Source of the DNA: Gryllotalpicola daejeonensis
Lineage (GTDB): Bacteria > Actinomycetota > Actinomycetes > Actinomycetales > Microbacteriaceae
Assembly (NCBI RefSeq): GCF_039538145.1
Contig: NZ_BAABBV010000001.1
Span: 992,001 to 1,056,000 of the forward strand
Length of the DNA stretch: 64,000 nt
Direction of reading: 5' to 3'
Shown here: in pieces, positions 16,957-25,995 of the stretch
Layout of the letters: each line of letters starts with the position of its first letter
Numbering within the stretch: position 1 is the first letter of the stretch
The notes under the pieces: model-generated
The model's input: only the letters and a program-made list of their open reading frames with translations
Told to the model about the DNA's origin: nothing
The model's database searches: none
Translations under genes and position numbers: made by a program

Positions 16957-18624
16957 TCACGCCGCCCGAACCGCCGCCGCCAGCATCTGCGGCCCGCGCC
17001 GGTTGAAGATCGCAGCTCCGCCGAGCACTCCGCCGACCAGGGCGAGCACGCCGACGACGAGACCCGCCCACAGCGAGGCAGCGAACCAGCTCTCGTCCAC
17101 GAACACGCCGAGCACCCCGAAAGTGATCGCCGGGGCCGACAGCACGAAGATGACCGCGATGCTGAAGCCCTGCACGGCCGCGGCCGCCGCCCCCACGCTC
17201 TGCGGCTGTGCGAACGGGCTGTCACCGGGCTTCGGCACGGGGTACGGCACGAGCGTCGACGTCACGCTCGAGAGACCGAGCCCCACGAAGAGCTCGCACA
17301 CGGTCACGCCGACGAGCGCGAGGGCGACGTGCGCATCGCCGTAGAAGTAGACGGACACCGCCGTTCCGATCACGATCAACGGGACGCCGATGAACAGCAG
17401 CGGCACGAGCCGCCCGATGCGGTCGGCGAGCCCCGTCGTTCCGGCCACGATGTGCAGCCAGATCGCCGTGCCGTCGTAGGCGACGTCGTTGTGCGCCGCC
17501 CAGCCGAGGAACAGCACCATGATCGGCAGCGGCAGCAGGGCGGGGTAGTTCCCGGGAATCGCGTGCACCACCCCGAACGCGGCGAGGATGACGATCGGGA
17601 TCACGGGAATCATGATGAGCGAGACCCAATAGCGGGCATCCCGGCCCCAATAGCTGAGGCTGCGCGCGGCGACCGCTCCCCACGCGGTGCCCGGCATCAC
17701 GCCGAACCACCCGAGCCCCGAATACGTCTTCACCTCACCGGAACGCGACGGGGTCACGAGCATGTGGCCGACGAGCGCCCGCCACGCGAGCCACAGTGCC
17801 GCGAGCATCGCGAGCGCGATCAGCAGCTCGAGCACGGCGGTCCCGCCGTTGCCGACGGCCGTGTCTGCGGGAACGGCCCAGGCCGCGCCCATCGGCGACC
17901 AGCGCAAGATGTCGGCGAAGATCGTCACGACCGAGAGCCCCTGCGCGCCCCAGTCGACGTTCGACAGCGACAGCACGAGCGGTGAAATCAGCACGATGAG
18001 CAGCACGCCGATCACCCCGGTCAGCTCGCGCGCGCGGCGGGTGTCGAGCAGGAACCCGGCGACCGCTGTCGCCACGCGCCCCGCGAGCACGCTCGTCGCC
18101 GTGGCGATCACGGCGCTCAGGAAGGCGAGCAGCACGAGCCAGAAGCCGTGCGACCAGGTCACGACCGTCGCGAGGGCACTGATCGCGAGTGCGATGGCGG
18201 GCACCGACAGGATCGACCCGGCCGCGAGTCCGACGGCCAGCCGGGTGCGAGGGATGCCGAACAGCGCGAACTTGCGGGGATCGAGGGTGTCATCGACACC
18301 GAAGACGAGCGGTAGCAGCAGGAACCCAGTGGTCACCACCGCGCCCGCGACGATAACGATAGAGCGCACGGATGCCACGTCGGGCACGAATCGCGCGGCG
18401 ATCAGCGCCGCGACCAGCAGCACGGTCATGCCGATGCCGTAGAGCGCCGCGATGACGAGCCCGACCACCTGCCAGGGGCTGCGGCGAAAGGCGCCACCGA
18501 GCAGAGCGAGCTTGAGCCGCAGGAAGCGGGGGACGTCGGCGAAGGCATCCGCCATGGAACTCGCGGCGCGCCTCGCGAACCTGCGCCCGTGTTCGACCGC
18601 CTGCTCGCGGGTCGGCAGCGTCAC
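16957..18624 (-). CDS. ABC transporter permease
   Basis: A 555-residue protein with about twelve hydrophobic segments and no soluble domain of note, typical of ABC-2-like exporter permeases. The GTG start at 18624 overlaps the stop of the upstream ATPase gene (GTGA), so the two form an export system. Substrate cannot be read from sequence. A longer reading that begins inside the ATPase gene is not preferred. Confidence 0.85.
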   Translation of the reverse strand: MTLPTREQAVEHGRRFARRAASSMADAFADVPRFLRLKLALLGGAFRRSPWQVVGLVIAALYGIGMTVLLVAALIAARFVPDVASVRSIVIVAGAVVTTGFLLLPLVFGVDDTLDPRKFALFGIPRTRLAVGLAAGSILSVPAIALAISALATVVTWSHGFWLVLLAFLSAVIATATSVLAGRVATAVAGFLLDTRRARELTGVIGVLLIVLISPLVLSLSNVDWGAQGLSVVTIFADILRWSPMGAAWAVPADTAVGNGGTAVLELLIALAMLAALWLAWRALVGHMLVTPSRSGEVKTYSGLGWFGVMPGTAWGAVAARSLSYWGRDARYWVSLIMIPVIPIVILAAFGVVHAIPGNYPALLPLPIMVLFLGWAAHNDVAYDGTAIWLHIVAGTTGLADRIGRLVPLLFIGVPLIVIGTAVSVYFYGDAHVALALVGVTVCELFVGLGLSSVTSTLVPYPVPKPGDSPFAQPQSVGAAAAAVQGFSIAVIFVLSAPAITFGVLGVFVDESWFAASLWAGLVVGVLALVGGVLGGAAIFNRRGPQMLAAAVRAA

Positions 18625-19697
18625 TCCGAGAAGCTGTGCAGCCACTCGAGGCCCTCCGCAGCCTTGCGCCCGCCGGCGAGTTCGACGAAGCGCTCTTCGA
18701 GGGTCTTCTGACCGCGCACCTCGTCGGCCGTGCCGGAGTCGAGCACGACGCCCGAGACCAGGATGGCGACGCGGTCGCAGATGCGCTGGATGAGATCCAT
18801 GCTGTGGCTCGACAGCACGACCGTGCCGCCCGCTGCCACGTACTTCTGGAGGATCTCGGTGATGTTCGCCGCGGACACCGGGTCGACCGACTCGAACGGC
18901 TCGTCGAGCACCAGCACTCGCGGCGAGTGGATGAGCGCTGCGGCCAGCGCGATCTTCTTCGTCATGCCGGCGGAGTAGTCGGCGACCAGCCGGCCGACGG
19001 CGCCCTCGAGGCCGAACGCCTCGACGAGGTCGTTCACTCGCGTCTTGACCGTGTGAGCGTCGAGGCCGCGCAGCGTTCCCGAGTAATAGAGGAGCTGCGC
19101 GCCGGTCAGCCGGTCGAACAGACGCAGCCGGTCGGGCAGCACGCCGATGAGCCGCTTCGCGTGCTCCGGCTGCTTCCAGACGTCGACGTCGTGGACGACG
19201 ACCTGGCCGGAATCCGGCCGCAGCAGGCCGCTCACGATCGACAGCATCGTGGTCTTGCCCGCGCCGTTAGGCCCGACGAGGCCGAAGAAGGAGCCCTCTG
19301 GAACGTCGATGCTCACGCCGTCGAGGGCGACGGTGCCCCCGAAGCGCTTGTACAGCTGGCGGATGCCGAGCGCAGTGGGCTTCGGTTCGGGAATCGGCTC
19401 TGGCGTCGGCGCCTGCGTCTTGGGCGCAGCCTTGCCACGCGGGGCACGCGGAGCGCGCGGTGCGCGGGGCTTCGCGGCAGCCGTGGTGCCCGACGCGCCG
19501 GATCTCGCGGCCGTGGTCGAGGTCTTCGACGCGGTCGCCGCGCGCGGCGTGCGCTGCGTCGTCTTCCGAGCTCGCGGGGTACGCGCCGGTGCGGGCTTTT
19601 CCGGCTCTGACGGGGGCTTTTGCGGCAGTGACTCGACCGGCGCAACCGGGTTCGCAACGGGGCCGTCTTCAGGCGCGGTCTCCGGAAGCGAGCTCAT
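18621..19697 (-). CDS. ABC transporter ATP-binding protein with a basic low-complexity N-terminal extension
   Basis: The C-terminal 240 or so residues are a normal ABC ATPase: Walker A GPNGAGKTT, signature YSAGMTKKIALAAALI, Walker B VLVLDEPFESVD and switch His in LSSHSMD. It couples with the membrane protein encoded next. The first ~110 residues are unusual: first acidic and Pro-rich, then Arg/Lys/Ala/Thr/Pro-rich with repeated RAPRAPR-like units, then a PEPIPEPKP hinge. This tail is probably disordered and could bind nucleic acid, polyanions or membrane. A TACGGT -10 box ends six bases before the ATG at 19697, which supports that start and means the extension is translated. Confidence 0.9.
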   Translation of the reverse strand: MSSLPETAPEDGPVANPVAPVESLPQKPPSEPEKPAPARTPRARKTTQRTPRAATASKTSTTAARSGASGTTAAAKPRAPRAPRAPRGKAAPKTQAPTPEPIPEPKPTALGIRQLYKRFGGTVALDGVSIDVPEGSFFGLVGPNGAGKTTMLSIVSGLLRPDSGQVVVHDVDVWKQPEHAKRLIGVLPDRLRLFDRLTGAQLLYYSGTLRGLDAHTVKTRVNDLVEAFGLEGAVGRLVADYSAGMTKKIALAAALIHSPRVLVLDEPFESVDPVSAANITEILQKYVAAGGTVVLSSHSMDLIQRICDRVAILVSGVVLDSGTADEVRGQKTLEERFVELAGGRKAAEGLEWLHSFSE

Positions 19698-19703
19698 GTG
19701 GCC

Positions 19704-19709
19704 ACCGTA
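19704..19709 (-). promoter_or_regulatory. -10 element of the ABC exporter operon, leaderless type (TACGGT)
   Basis: TACGGT lies six bases upstream of the ATG at 19697. Confidence 0.5.
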
Positions 19710-19793
19710 GCAACTGGCCCCGACATCCGTCGCCCCCTGCGTCGAACGGGTTACGAAATCGGACGCCTACGAATGGCGCTCGGTCGGGTGGGG

Positions 19794-19799
19794 TAAACT
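19794..19799 (+). promoter_or_regulatory. -10 element of the nucleotidyltransferase gene (TAAACT)
   Basis: TAAACT lies 37 bases before the GTG at 19837, with an AGGGAG ribosome binding site (19826-19831) in between. This gene therefore has a normal leader, unlike several neighbours. The -35 region is weak. Confidence 0.5.
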
Positions 19800-19836
19800 G
19801 ACGGTGAACACGTATTGGCTTTTTTAGGGAGACGAC

Positions 19837-20541
19837 GTGACGAATCAGATTGTGATCCTGGCCGCCGGCATGGGTACTCGCCTCGGGCGCTCCCTTCCGA
19901 AGTGCCTCACCGAACTCGTCGACGGCCGCACGATCATGGGGCAGCAGCTCGGCAACATCGACGCCGCCTTCGGCAAGGAAGCCGACGTGACCATCGTGGT
20001 GGGCTACCGCGCTGAGGAGATCGTCGAGCGCTACGGCGACCGCGCCAAGTTCGTCTACAACGAGCAGTACGACCAGACCAACACCAGCAAGAGCCTGCTG
20101 CGCGCCCTGCGCGCGTCGAACAAGGGCGGCGTGCTGTGGATGAACGGCGACGTCGTCTTCGACCCGGCAGCGCTTGTGCGCGCCAAGGAGCTCATCGACC
20201 GCGACCAGAGCTTCGTGACGGTCAACACCTCCAAGGTCTCCGACGAAGAGGTCAAGTACACCGTCGGCGCAGAGGGCTTCATCGACAAGCTCTCGAAGAA
20301 GGTCGACCTGAACAAGGCCCTCGGCGAAGCCGTCGGCATCAACTACATCTCGAGCCGCGACAAGGCGGGCTTCATCCGCGCCCTCGACAAGGTCGACGCG
20401 CAGGAGTACTTCGAGGGCGGCCTCGAGCTGTCCATCCAGCGCGACGGCATCCTCGTCGAGCCGATGGACATCTCCGACCTGTACGCCGTCGAGGTGGACT
20501 TCGCTGAAGACCTGGAGCGCGCGAACCACCTGTTCGCATAA
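19837..20541 (+). CDS. Nucleotidyltransferase family protein (LicC/choline-phosphate cytidylyltransferase-like)
   Basis: A 234-residue GT-A fold nucleotidyltransferase. The N-terminus IVILAAGMGTRLG, then LPKCLTEL, is the NTP-binding signature, and LWMNGDVVFDP holds the metal-binding Asp. It most resembles sugar-phosphate or choline-phosphate cytidylyltransferases used in surface-polymer decoration; the substrate is not identifiable. The GTG start has an AGGGAG site five bases upstream. The gene is monocistronic: its own promoter is upstream and a strong terminator follows. Confidence 0.8.
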   Translation: MTNQIVILAAGMGTRLGRSLPKCLTELVDGRTIMGQQLGNIDAAFGKEADVTIVVGYRAEEIVERYGDRAKFVYNEQYDQTNTSKSLLRALRASNKGGVLWMNGDVVFDPAALVRAKELIDRDQSFVTVNTSKVSDEEVKYTVGAEGFIDKLSKKVDLNKALGEAVGINYISSRDKAGFIRALDKVDAQEYFEGGLELSIQRDGILVEPMDISDLYAVEVDFAEDLERANHLFA

Positions 20542-20557
20542 GCACGCTCGGCAATGA

Positions 20558-20590
20558 CGAAGGCCCGGGGCATGACGCCCCGGGCCTTCG
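20558..20590. terminator. Bidirectional intrinsic terminator
   Basis: A perfect 14-bp inverted repeat (CGAAGGCCCGGGGC and its complement) with loop ATGAC lies between the convergent nucleotidyltransferase and ABC-importer ATPase genes. There is no long T run, as is usual in high-GC Gram-positives. Confidence 0.85.
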
Positions 20591-20596
20591 CTCTGT

Positions 20597-21694
20597 TTAC
20601 TCCTTCGTGGCCACCGCGACCGGCCGGCCCTTGAAGCGCAGCCCGACGGCATCGCCGGCCTGCGGCTTGTCGCTCACGTCGTGCTGCACGGCGACCACGG
20701 CCTCGTCTGGCAGGCGCACGAAGGTGCGTCGCAGAGACCCGAGGAAGCTCGTCGACACGACGGTGCCGTGCAGCCAGGCATCCGCCGCCTCTGCATCGAT
20801 CAGCGCCACGTCTTCAGGCCGCACGAACGCCGTCACGGCGCCAGCCTGCGGAACCTCGCCGAGGACGTCGAGGCGCTGACCGTAGACCGTGACCGCTCCC
20901 CCGGCGAGCTCGCCGGGCAGCTTGTTCGACAGCCCCACGAAATCGGCGACGAACGAGGTGCGCGGGTTCAGATACAGCTCCTCCGGCGTGCCGATCTGCT
21001 CGATGTTGCCGGCGTTCATCACGGCGACCCGGTCGGCGACGGCGAGCGCCTCCTCCTGGTCGTGGGTGACGAAGAGCGTCGTGATGCCGAGGTCCTTCTG
21101 GATGCGGCGGATCTCATCGCGCAGGCTCACGCGCACCTTGGCGTCGAGGGCTGACAGCGGCTCGTCGAGCAGCAGCACGCGCGGCCGGGTGACGAGCGCG
21201 CGGGCGAGCGCGACGCGCTGCTGCTGGCCGCCGGAGAGCTGGTGCGCGTAGCGCTCCGCGAGATGGCCGAGCCCGACGAGCTCGAGCGCCTCTGCAGCGC
21301 GGGTGCGCCGGCTTGCGGCATCCACCTTGCGCATGCGCAGGCCGAACTCGACGTTCTGCAGCGCGGTCATGTGCGGGAAGAGCGAGTACGACTGGAACAC
21401 CATGCCCATGTCGCGCTTGTTCACCGCGAGCTGCGCGACGTCTTTGCCGTCGATCAGAATGCGGCCGCCGTCGATGTTCTCGAGGCCCGACAGGGCGCGC
21501 AGCGCCGTCGTCTTACCGCAGCCCGACGGCCCGAGCAGCGCGATGAACTCGCCCGGCTCGATGCGCAGGTTCACGCCGGTGAGCGCCTGGTGGCCCGCAT
21601 AGGTCTTGACGACGTCGATCAGTTCGACGGCCGTGCCCGTGACCTCGAGGGCGGCGGCAGCTGCGGGGGCGGTGGTTTCGACGGCGGACATCAT
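20597..21694 (-). CDS. ABC importer ATPase (phosphonate/2-AEP-type cluster)
   Basis: A 365-residue ATPase of the spermidine/iron/2-aminoethylphosphonate class, with Walker A GPSGCGKTTALRA, signature LSGGQQQRVALARAL, Walker B VLLLDEPLSALD and a C-terminal TOBE-like regulatory domain from about residue 250. The ATG at 21694 overlaps the stop of the second permease gene (ATGA). Together with two permeases and a binding protein it forms a complete importer. Neighbouring FAD oxidoreductase and phosphonatase-like genes suggest an aminophosphonate substrate; iron or thiamine cannot be excluded from the ATPase alone. Confidence 0.87.
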   Translation of the reverse strand: MMSAVETTAPAAAAALEVTGTAVELIDVVKTYAGHQALTGVNLRIEPGEFIALLGPSGCGKTTALRALSGLENIDGGRILIDGKDVAQLAVNKRDMGMVFQSYSLFPHMTALQNVEFGLRMRKVDAASRRTRAAEALELVGLGHLAERYAHQLSGGQQQRVALARALVTRPRVLLLDEPLSALDAKVRVSLRDEIRRIQKDLGITTLFVTHDQEEALAVADRVAVMNAGNIEQIGTPEELYLNPRTSFVADFVGLSNKLPGELAGGAVTVYGQRLDVLGEVPQAGAVTAFVRPEDVALIDAEAADAWLHGTVVSTSFLGSLRRTFVRLPDEAVVAVQHDVSDKPQAGDAVGLRFKGRPVAVATKE

Positions 21695-22542
21695 GCGCCC
21701 TTTCGCTTGGCGGGCCGGCTGAAGGAGCCGACGGCTCCGATCAGCACGAGGATCAGGAAGATGAGCAGCAGCGCCCCGAGGGCGAACGTCGCGGCGACGT
21801 ACGGGTCGGCGTGCTGCAGCAGCGCGAGCGCGGTCTGGAAGGTGTTCTGAGTGAGGAACGAGGCGACCGTGTACTCGCCGAGCACCACGGACACCGTGAT
21901 GAGGGCGGAGGAGAGGATGCCGCGCCGGAGGTTCGGCAGGATGACCGACCACACCGTCGCGAGCCACCCCGCGCCCAGCGAGCGCGACGCCTCGGAGAGC
22001 GTGACCATGTCGAGGCCCGACATGTTCGACTGGATCGGGCGGTAGGCATACGGCAGCACGATGATGCCGATCGCGAAGGCGAGGACCCACGCGACCGACC
22101 CCGTGACATGCCAGATCTGCTGATAGACCGGCACGAAGCCGACGGCGAGCACGACGGTCGGAATCGAGATCGGCAGCAGGCACACGAACTCGATGACCTG
22201 GCGCACACGGCGGTAGCGCAGCTCGGCGAGGATCATCGCGGGCAGCAGGAACACGACCATCAGCACGACGGTGACGACCGCGATGACGAGCGAGTTCTGG
22301 ATGCCCTCGAAGAGCTGGTTGTACATGTAGGCCTGGCCGGGGTCGGTCAGGCGCTTCAGGTGCTGCAGCGTGAAGCCGTGCGTCTGCGCCGTCGGCCAGA
22401 ACGCGAAGCGGAACAGCGAGTACAGCGGGTAGAGAAAGCCGAGACCGGCGAGGATCAGGATGATCGCGGCCGTCGTGCGGCTCGGCGTCGCGCCGACACG
22501 GGCCGCCCCAGAGGAACGACGCACGCGCGTGACCCCGCTCAT
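21691..22542 (-). CDS. ABC importer permease 2
   Basis: A 283-residue inner-membrane permease with six hydrophobic segments and the EAA-loop sequence SEASRSLGAGWLATVWSVILP that docks to the ATPase. The ATG at 22542 overlaps the permease 1 stop, and its own stop overlaps the ATPase start, both ATGA, so the three subunits are translationally coupled. Confidence 0.88.
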   Translation of the reverse strand: MSGVTRVRRSSGAARVGATPSRTTAAIILILAGLGFLYPLYSLFRFAFWPTAQTHGFTLQHLKRLTDPGQAYMYNQLFEGIQNSLVIAVVTVVLMVVFLLPAMILAELRYRRVRQVIEFVCLLPISIPTVVLAVGFVPVYQQIWHVTGSVAWVLAFAIGIIVLPYAYRPIQSNMSGLDMVTLSEASRSLGAGWLATVWSVILPNLRRGILSSALITVSVVLGEYTVASFLTQNTFQTALALLQHADPYVAATFALGALLLIFLILVLIGAVGSFSRPAKRKGA

Positions 22543-23465
22543 CGCTGCCACCTCGCGGCGCGGCGCTGCAGCAGCGAGTACAGCCACATGACGAGCGCCA
22601 TCACGACGATCATGCCGATCGCGAGCACCCCGGGCACGTGGGCGATACCCGGCAGCGTCTCGCTGCTCAGGTCCTGCTGCATGATGATCGGGATGATCAC
22701 GCCGGTGTTCGTCAACGCCGATGCCGTGGCATACGACGAGAACGCGCCGGCGAAGACGAGGATCATCGAGCCGAAGAACGACGGCGCGAGCACGGGGAAG
22801 CCGACGTGCACCCAGTAGCTCCATCGCCCGCCGCCGAGCGTCGCGACCGCCTCGCCCCACTGCGGCCGCAGCCCGACGAGCGCGGGCATGAAGGCGATCA
22901 CCATGAGGGGCACCGAGAAGTAGACGTAGACGAAGAACATGCCGCTGACCTGGTTGATGAGCGGCCCGGCGGTCCGATCGAGCGCGAGCGAGTTGATGTC
23001 GAAGCCGAACGCCTGCTTGAGGAAGAGCGTCAGCAGACCGGTCGTGCCGATCGTGGCGACGAAGGCGAAGGCCAGCATGACGCCGCCGAACTGGGCGAAC
23101 ACGGAAGCAGCGGCATCCGCCACGACACGCGTGAACCCGACCGGATTCACCGCCAGCAGCGCGACGCAGATGACGGCGCCGATCACGGCGCTCACGACCG
23201 CGGTGGCCAGAGAGAGGACGATCGAGTTCCCGAACGCCTTGAGGATCACAGGGTTCGCGTACGCGCCGAAGTTGGCGAGCGTGAACGTGCCCTTCTCGTC
23301 GGTCAGACCGCTCCACACCGCGAGCACGGTCGGCACGGCGAGGAAGACCAGGGTGTAGACGGCGAACGGCGTGAAGCCGAGCCAACCGAGCCGACGGCGC
23401 CGGGGCTGGACAGCCCCGGCGCCTGCGGACCGGTCGACCGCCGCGTCAGGTGCGACAACGGTCAT
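22539..23465 (-). CDS. ABC importer permease 1
   Basis: A 308-residue permease with six hydrophobic segments and an EAA loop (GEAVATLGGGRWSYWVHVGFP). It follows the binding-protein gene by 25 bp and overlaps the second permease by 4 bp. The N-terminal 25 residues are a cytoplasmic Pro/Arg/Ala-rich leader. Confidence 0.88.
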   Translation of the reverse strand: MTVVAPDAAVDRSAGAGAVQPRRRRLGWLGFTPFAVYTLVFLAVPTVLAVWSGLTDEKGTFTLANFGAYANPVILKAFGNSIVLSLATAVVSAVIGAVICVALLAVNPVGFTRVVADAAASVFAQFGGVMLAFAFVATIGTTGLLTLFLKQAFGFDINSLALDRTAGPLINQVSGMFFVYVYFSVPLMVIAFMPALVGLRPQWGEAVATLGGGRWSYWVHVGFPVLAPSFFGSMILVFAGAFSSYATASALTNTGVIIPIIMQQDLSSETLPGIAHVPGVLAIGMIVVMALVMWLYSLLQRRAARWQR

Positions 23466-23490
23466 GGTGTGGTTCCTTCGATTCCTGGCC

Positions 23491-24657
23491 TCAGCCCATC
23501 GCGGCAGGCCACAGCGACGCGATCTGCGTGCCGGCCTTGCTCGCCTGGTCTGCGGTCAGCAGCGTGACGTCCTTGGGAGCGTCGCCGACCTTCGCGAGGA
23601 CGTCCTTGTCGACGGTGCCGTCCTGCTTCATCGCGTCGAGCATCGCGGGGTAGGCGCCGGCCGCGAGGTAGAGGTTCTGCACCTCGGGGGTGTAGAGGTA
23701 CTCCTCCCACAGGCGAGCGGCGGCCGGGTCTGCGGCCCCCGAGGCGACGGCCTGGTTGTAGTACGAGCCGACAGCGGCGCCCGGAAGGACGACGGACTTG
23801 TACTTCGGGTTCCCGCCCTGCTCCGCGTCACCCCAGGCGACGTTGTTGAACGACCACTGCAGCACGACGGGGGTCTGGCCGTTGTTCACCGTCGCCTGCG
23901 AGGCGGTCGTGGGAACGAAGTTGCCGGCCTGCTTGAGCTGCTTGAAGAAGTCGACACCCTTGGTCAGGTCGTCGGCCGAGCCGCCGTTCTGGACGGAGGC
24001 GAGCACGACGTCCATCAGCGACTCGTTCGCCTTGACGGGCGAGTCCTTGATCGCGACGGCGTTCTTGTACTCGGGGCCGAGCAGGTCCTGCAGCGAGGTC
24101 GGGGCCTTCTTGATCTTCGACGAGTCGTAGCCGACCGAGATCAGGCCGGTGTAGTCGTAGAACCACTTGCCGTCGGGGTCCTTGAAGTTCGCCGGGATCT
24201 TGTCCCAGTTCTGGACCTTGTAGGGCGTGACGACGTCGGGGTTCGCGTTCAGCACCGTGGTGCCGATGTCGAACACGTCGGGAGCCGTCGACTGGCCCTT
24301 GTCCGCCTTGGCGGCGTCGACCTCGTCCTGGGACGAGCCGTCGGGGTTCTCCGAGTTGATCTTGATCTGCGGGTACTTCGCCTGGAACCCGGCGATGATC
24401 TTGCCGTAGTTCGCCCATGACGGCGGCAGGGTGATGACGTTGAGGTGGCCCTCCTTCTCGGCGGCCTGCACGAGGCAGTCGAAGCCGCCGAAGTCGGCCG
24501 CGCTGGTCGCCTTGGCGGCCTCGGCGGTCGAGAGGGTCTTGCAGTCCTTGGCGTTGGCGGCGCTCGAGCTGCCGCTGCCCGTCGCGCAGCCGGTCAGCGC
24601 GATGGCTGCCGCCGCGACGAGCGCGAGGGCCGAGCCCACGCGGAACTTGCTGTTCAT
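23491..24657 (-). CDS. Extracellular solute-binding lipoprotein
   Basis: A 388-residue binding protein with a lipoprotein signal (hydrophobic segment, then ALTGC lipobox, Cys near residue 24) and a Gly/Ser-rich linker, so it is tethered outside the membrane. It resembles family 1/8-type binding proteins for iron, putrescine, thiamine or 2-aminoethylphosphonate. The ATG at 24657 has an AAGGAG site five bases upstream. It lies 42 bp after the FAD oxidoreductase gene and 25 bp before permease 1; the ligand is inferred from these neighbours to be an aminophosphonate. Confidence 0.88.
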   Translation of the reverse strand: MNSKFRVGSALALVAAAAIALTGCATGSGSSSAANAKDCKTLSTAEAAKATSAADFGGFDCLVQAAEKEGHLNVITLPPSWANYGKIIAGFQAKYPQIKINSENPDGSSQDEVDAAKADKGQSTAPDVFDIGTTVLNANPDVVTPYKVQNWDKIPANFKDPDGKWFYDYTGLISVGYDSSKIKKAPTSLQDLLGPEYKNAVAIKDSPVKANESLMDVVLASVQNGGSADDLTKGVDFFKQLKQAGNFVPTTASQATVNNGQTPVVLQWSFNNVAWGDAEQGGNPKYKSVVLPGAAVGSYYNQAVASGAADPAAARLWEEYLYTPEVQNLYLAAGAYPAMLDAMKQDGTVDKDVLAKVGDAPKDVTLLTADQASKAGTQIASLWPAAMG

Positions 24658-24699
24658 TGCTCTCCTTGGGTTTGCAGGGGAATGTGGGGATGACAGGTT

Positions 24700-25893
24700 C
24701 TAGAGATCGAGAACGGATGCTGCGAGCCCGAGCGCCGTCGTCATGCCGATGCCGCTCGTCACCGACACCGCGGTCACGCCCTCAGCGGGATGCGCGACGA
24801 GGTACGGGCCGTTGGGGCTCGAGGCGTAGACGCCGCGCCACCGCCGCCGCACGGTCAACTCGGTGCCGAACAGGTCGCGGAACTCGGCAAGCAGCAGCTC
24901 GTCGCTCGCTTCGTCTTCGAACGGCGTCTCGGTGAGGCCGTAGTGGTGCGTGTCGCCGAGCACCAGACGCCCGGCCGCCTCGCTGTGCGGCAGGCGCTGC
25001 GTGAGCATCAGGTTGACGCCGTGCTCACCGAGCGCCGGGGCCTCGCGGGCCAGCGCGTCGCGCAGCGCCTCCGCCGCCTTCGTCTGGGTGAAGCCGTCGT
25101 AGCGCAGCAGCGAGGTTCCGGTGAAGACGCCCGGGTCGATCGTGACGCCGGCCGGGGCATCCGCCTCGATCATGCGCAAGCGGCAGCGCACGACGCCGTG
25201 CTTCTCTGCTTCACCTGGGAAGAAGCGGTCGACATCGTGGCCGACGGCCACGGTGACGCGGTCGGCGGTGACGTCGCCCGCGGTGGTGACCACGCGCCCC
25301 GTCTCGACGCCGAGTACGTGCGCGCGGTAGCGGAACTCGACGCCGAGGCGTGCGAGGTGCGCGGCGAAGGCGGGCACCGCGGTCGGCGCGTCGACCCGGA
25401 GGTCGAGGCCGAGCCAGGCGCCGCCGATGGCCCCGACCGGCGCGAAGCCGAGCCGCTCGGCGACCTGTGTCGGAGTGAGCAGCAGGTTGTCGTCGGTGCG
25501 CTCGCCGACGAACTCCTCGAGCACAGCGAGCTCTTCGGCACGACGCGCGATGATCACGGTGCCGGGCGCAGAGACCGGGATGCCGGCATCCGTCGCCAGC
25601 GTCAGCCACTCCTCGCGCGCCCGCAGCGCGTACTCGTATGCGAGGCCCGACTGCGCACTTGTACAGATATGCCCGAAGTTGCGGATGCTGGCGCCGACGG
25701 CGAACTCGTCGCGTTCGAGCACGACGACTCTGAGCCCGGCGCGCACCGCGTGCCAGGCGTGCGCCAGGCCGACGATGCCGGCGCCCACGATGGCCACGTC
25801 GAAGCGGTCAGGGGCGTCGCCGGAAGCAGCAGTCACGAGTGCCACACTGTCGGACGCCGAGTGGCGGATTCCACCTAGCGCGGCACTTGTCAT
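24700..25893 (-). CDS. FAD-dependent oxidoreductase of the TIGR03364 (phosphonate-cluster) type
   Basis: A 397-residue D-amino-acid/glycine-oxidase-like flavoenzyme. FDVAIVGAGIVGLAHAWHAV is the FAD-binding fold and VVVLERDEFAVGASIRNFGHI is typical of the TIGR03364 group, seen in phosphonate catabolism clusters. With the downstream importer and the divergent phosphonatase-like hydrolase, a plausible job is oxidative removal of the amino group from 2-aminoethylphosphonate or an N-methylated form, giving phosphonoacetaldehyde. That reaction is inferred. The ATG at 25893 lies inside a sequence repeated near the regulator gene, so an in-frame GTG at 25845 (VALVTAAS) may be the true start. Confidence 0.82.
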   Translation of the reverse strand: MTSAALGGIRHSASDSVALVTAASGDAPDRFDVAIVGAGIVGLAHAWHAVRAGLRVVVLERDEFAVGASIRNFGHICTSAQSGLAYEYALRAREEWLTLATDAGIPVSAPGTVIIARRAEELAVLEEFVGERTDDNLLLTPTQVAERLGFAPVGAIGGAWLGLDLRVDAPTAVPAFAAHLARLGVEFRYRAHVLGVETGRVVTTAGDVTADRVTVAVGHDVDRFFPGEAEKHGVVRCRLRMIEADAPAGVTIDPGVFTGTSLLRYDGFTQTKAAEALRDALAREAPALGEHGVNLMLTQRLPHSEAAGRLVLGDTHHYGLTETPFEDEASDELLLAEFRDLFGTELTVRRRWRGVYASSPNGPYLVAHPAEGVTAVSVTSGIGMTTALGLAASVLDL

Positions 25894-25987
25894 GAGAAGT
25901 TCAAACAGGCGTACCGGCGCGGAAACGGTGGGTGAACAAACTGGCGTCTATGCGCGACCGGGGTGCCCGTGGGCACTTGTATTGAGA
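25882..25987. promoter_or_regulatory. Candidate GntR operator: two 16-bp direct repeats
   Basis: GGCACTTGTCATGAGA (25882-25897) and GGCACTTGTATTGAGA (25972-25987) match at 14 of 16 bases. They lie 90 bp apart and bracket the space between the divergent oxidoreductase and GntR genes, the second ending just before the regulator start. A shorter match, GCACTTGTA, occurs at 25654 inside the oxidoreductase gene. Binding by the adjacent GntR protein is inferred. Confidence 0.55.
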
Positions 25988-25995
25988 CCGTGCGA

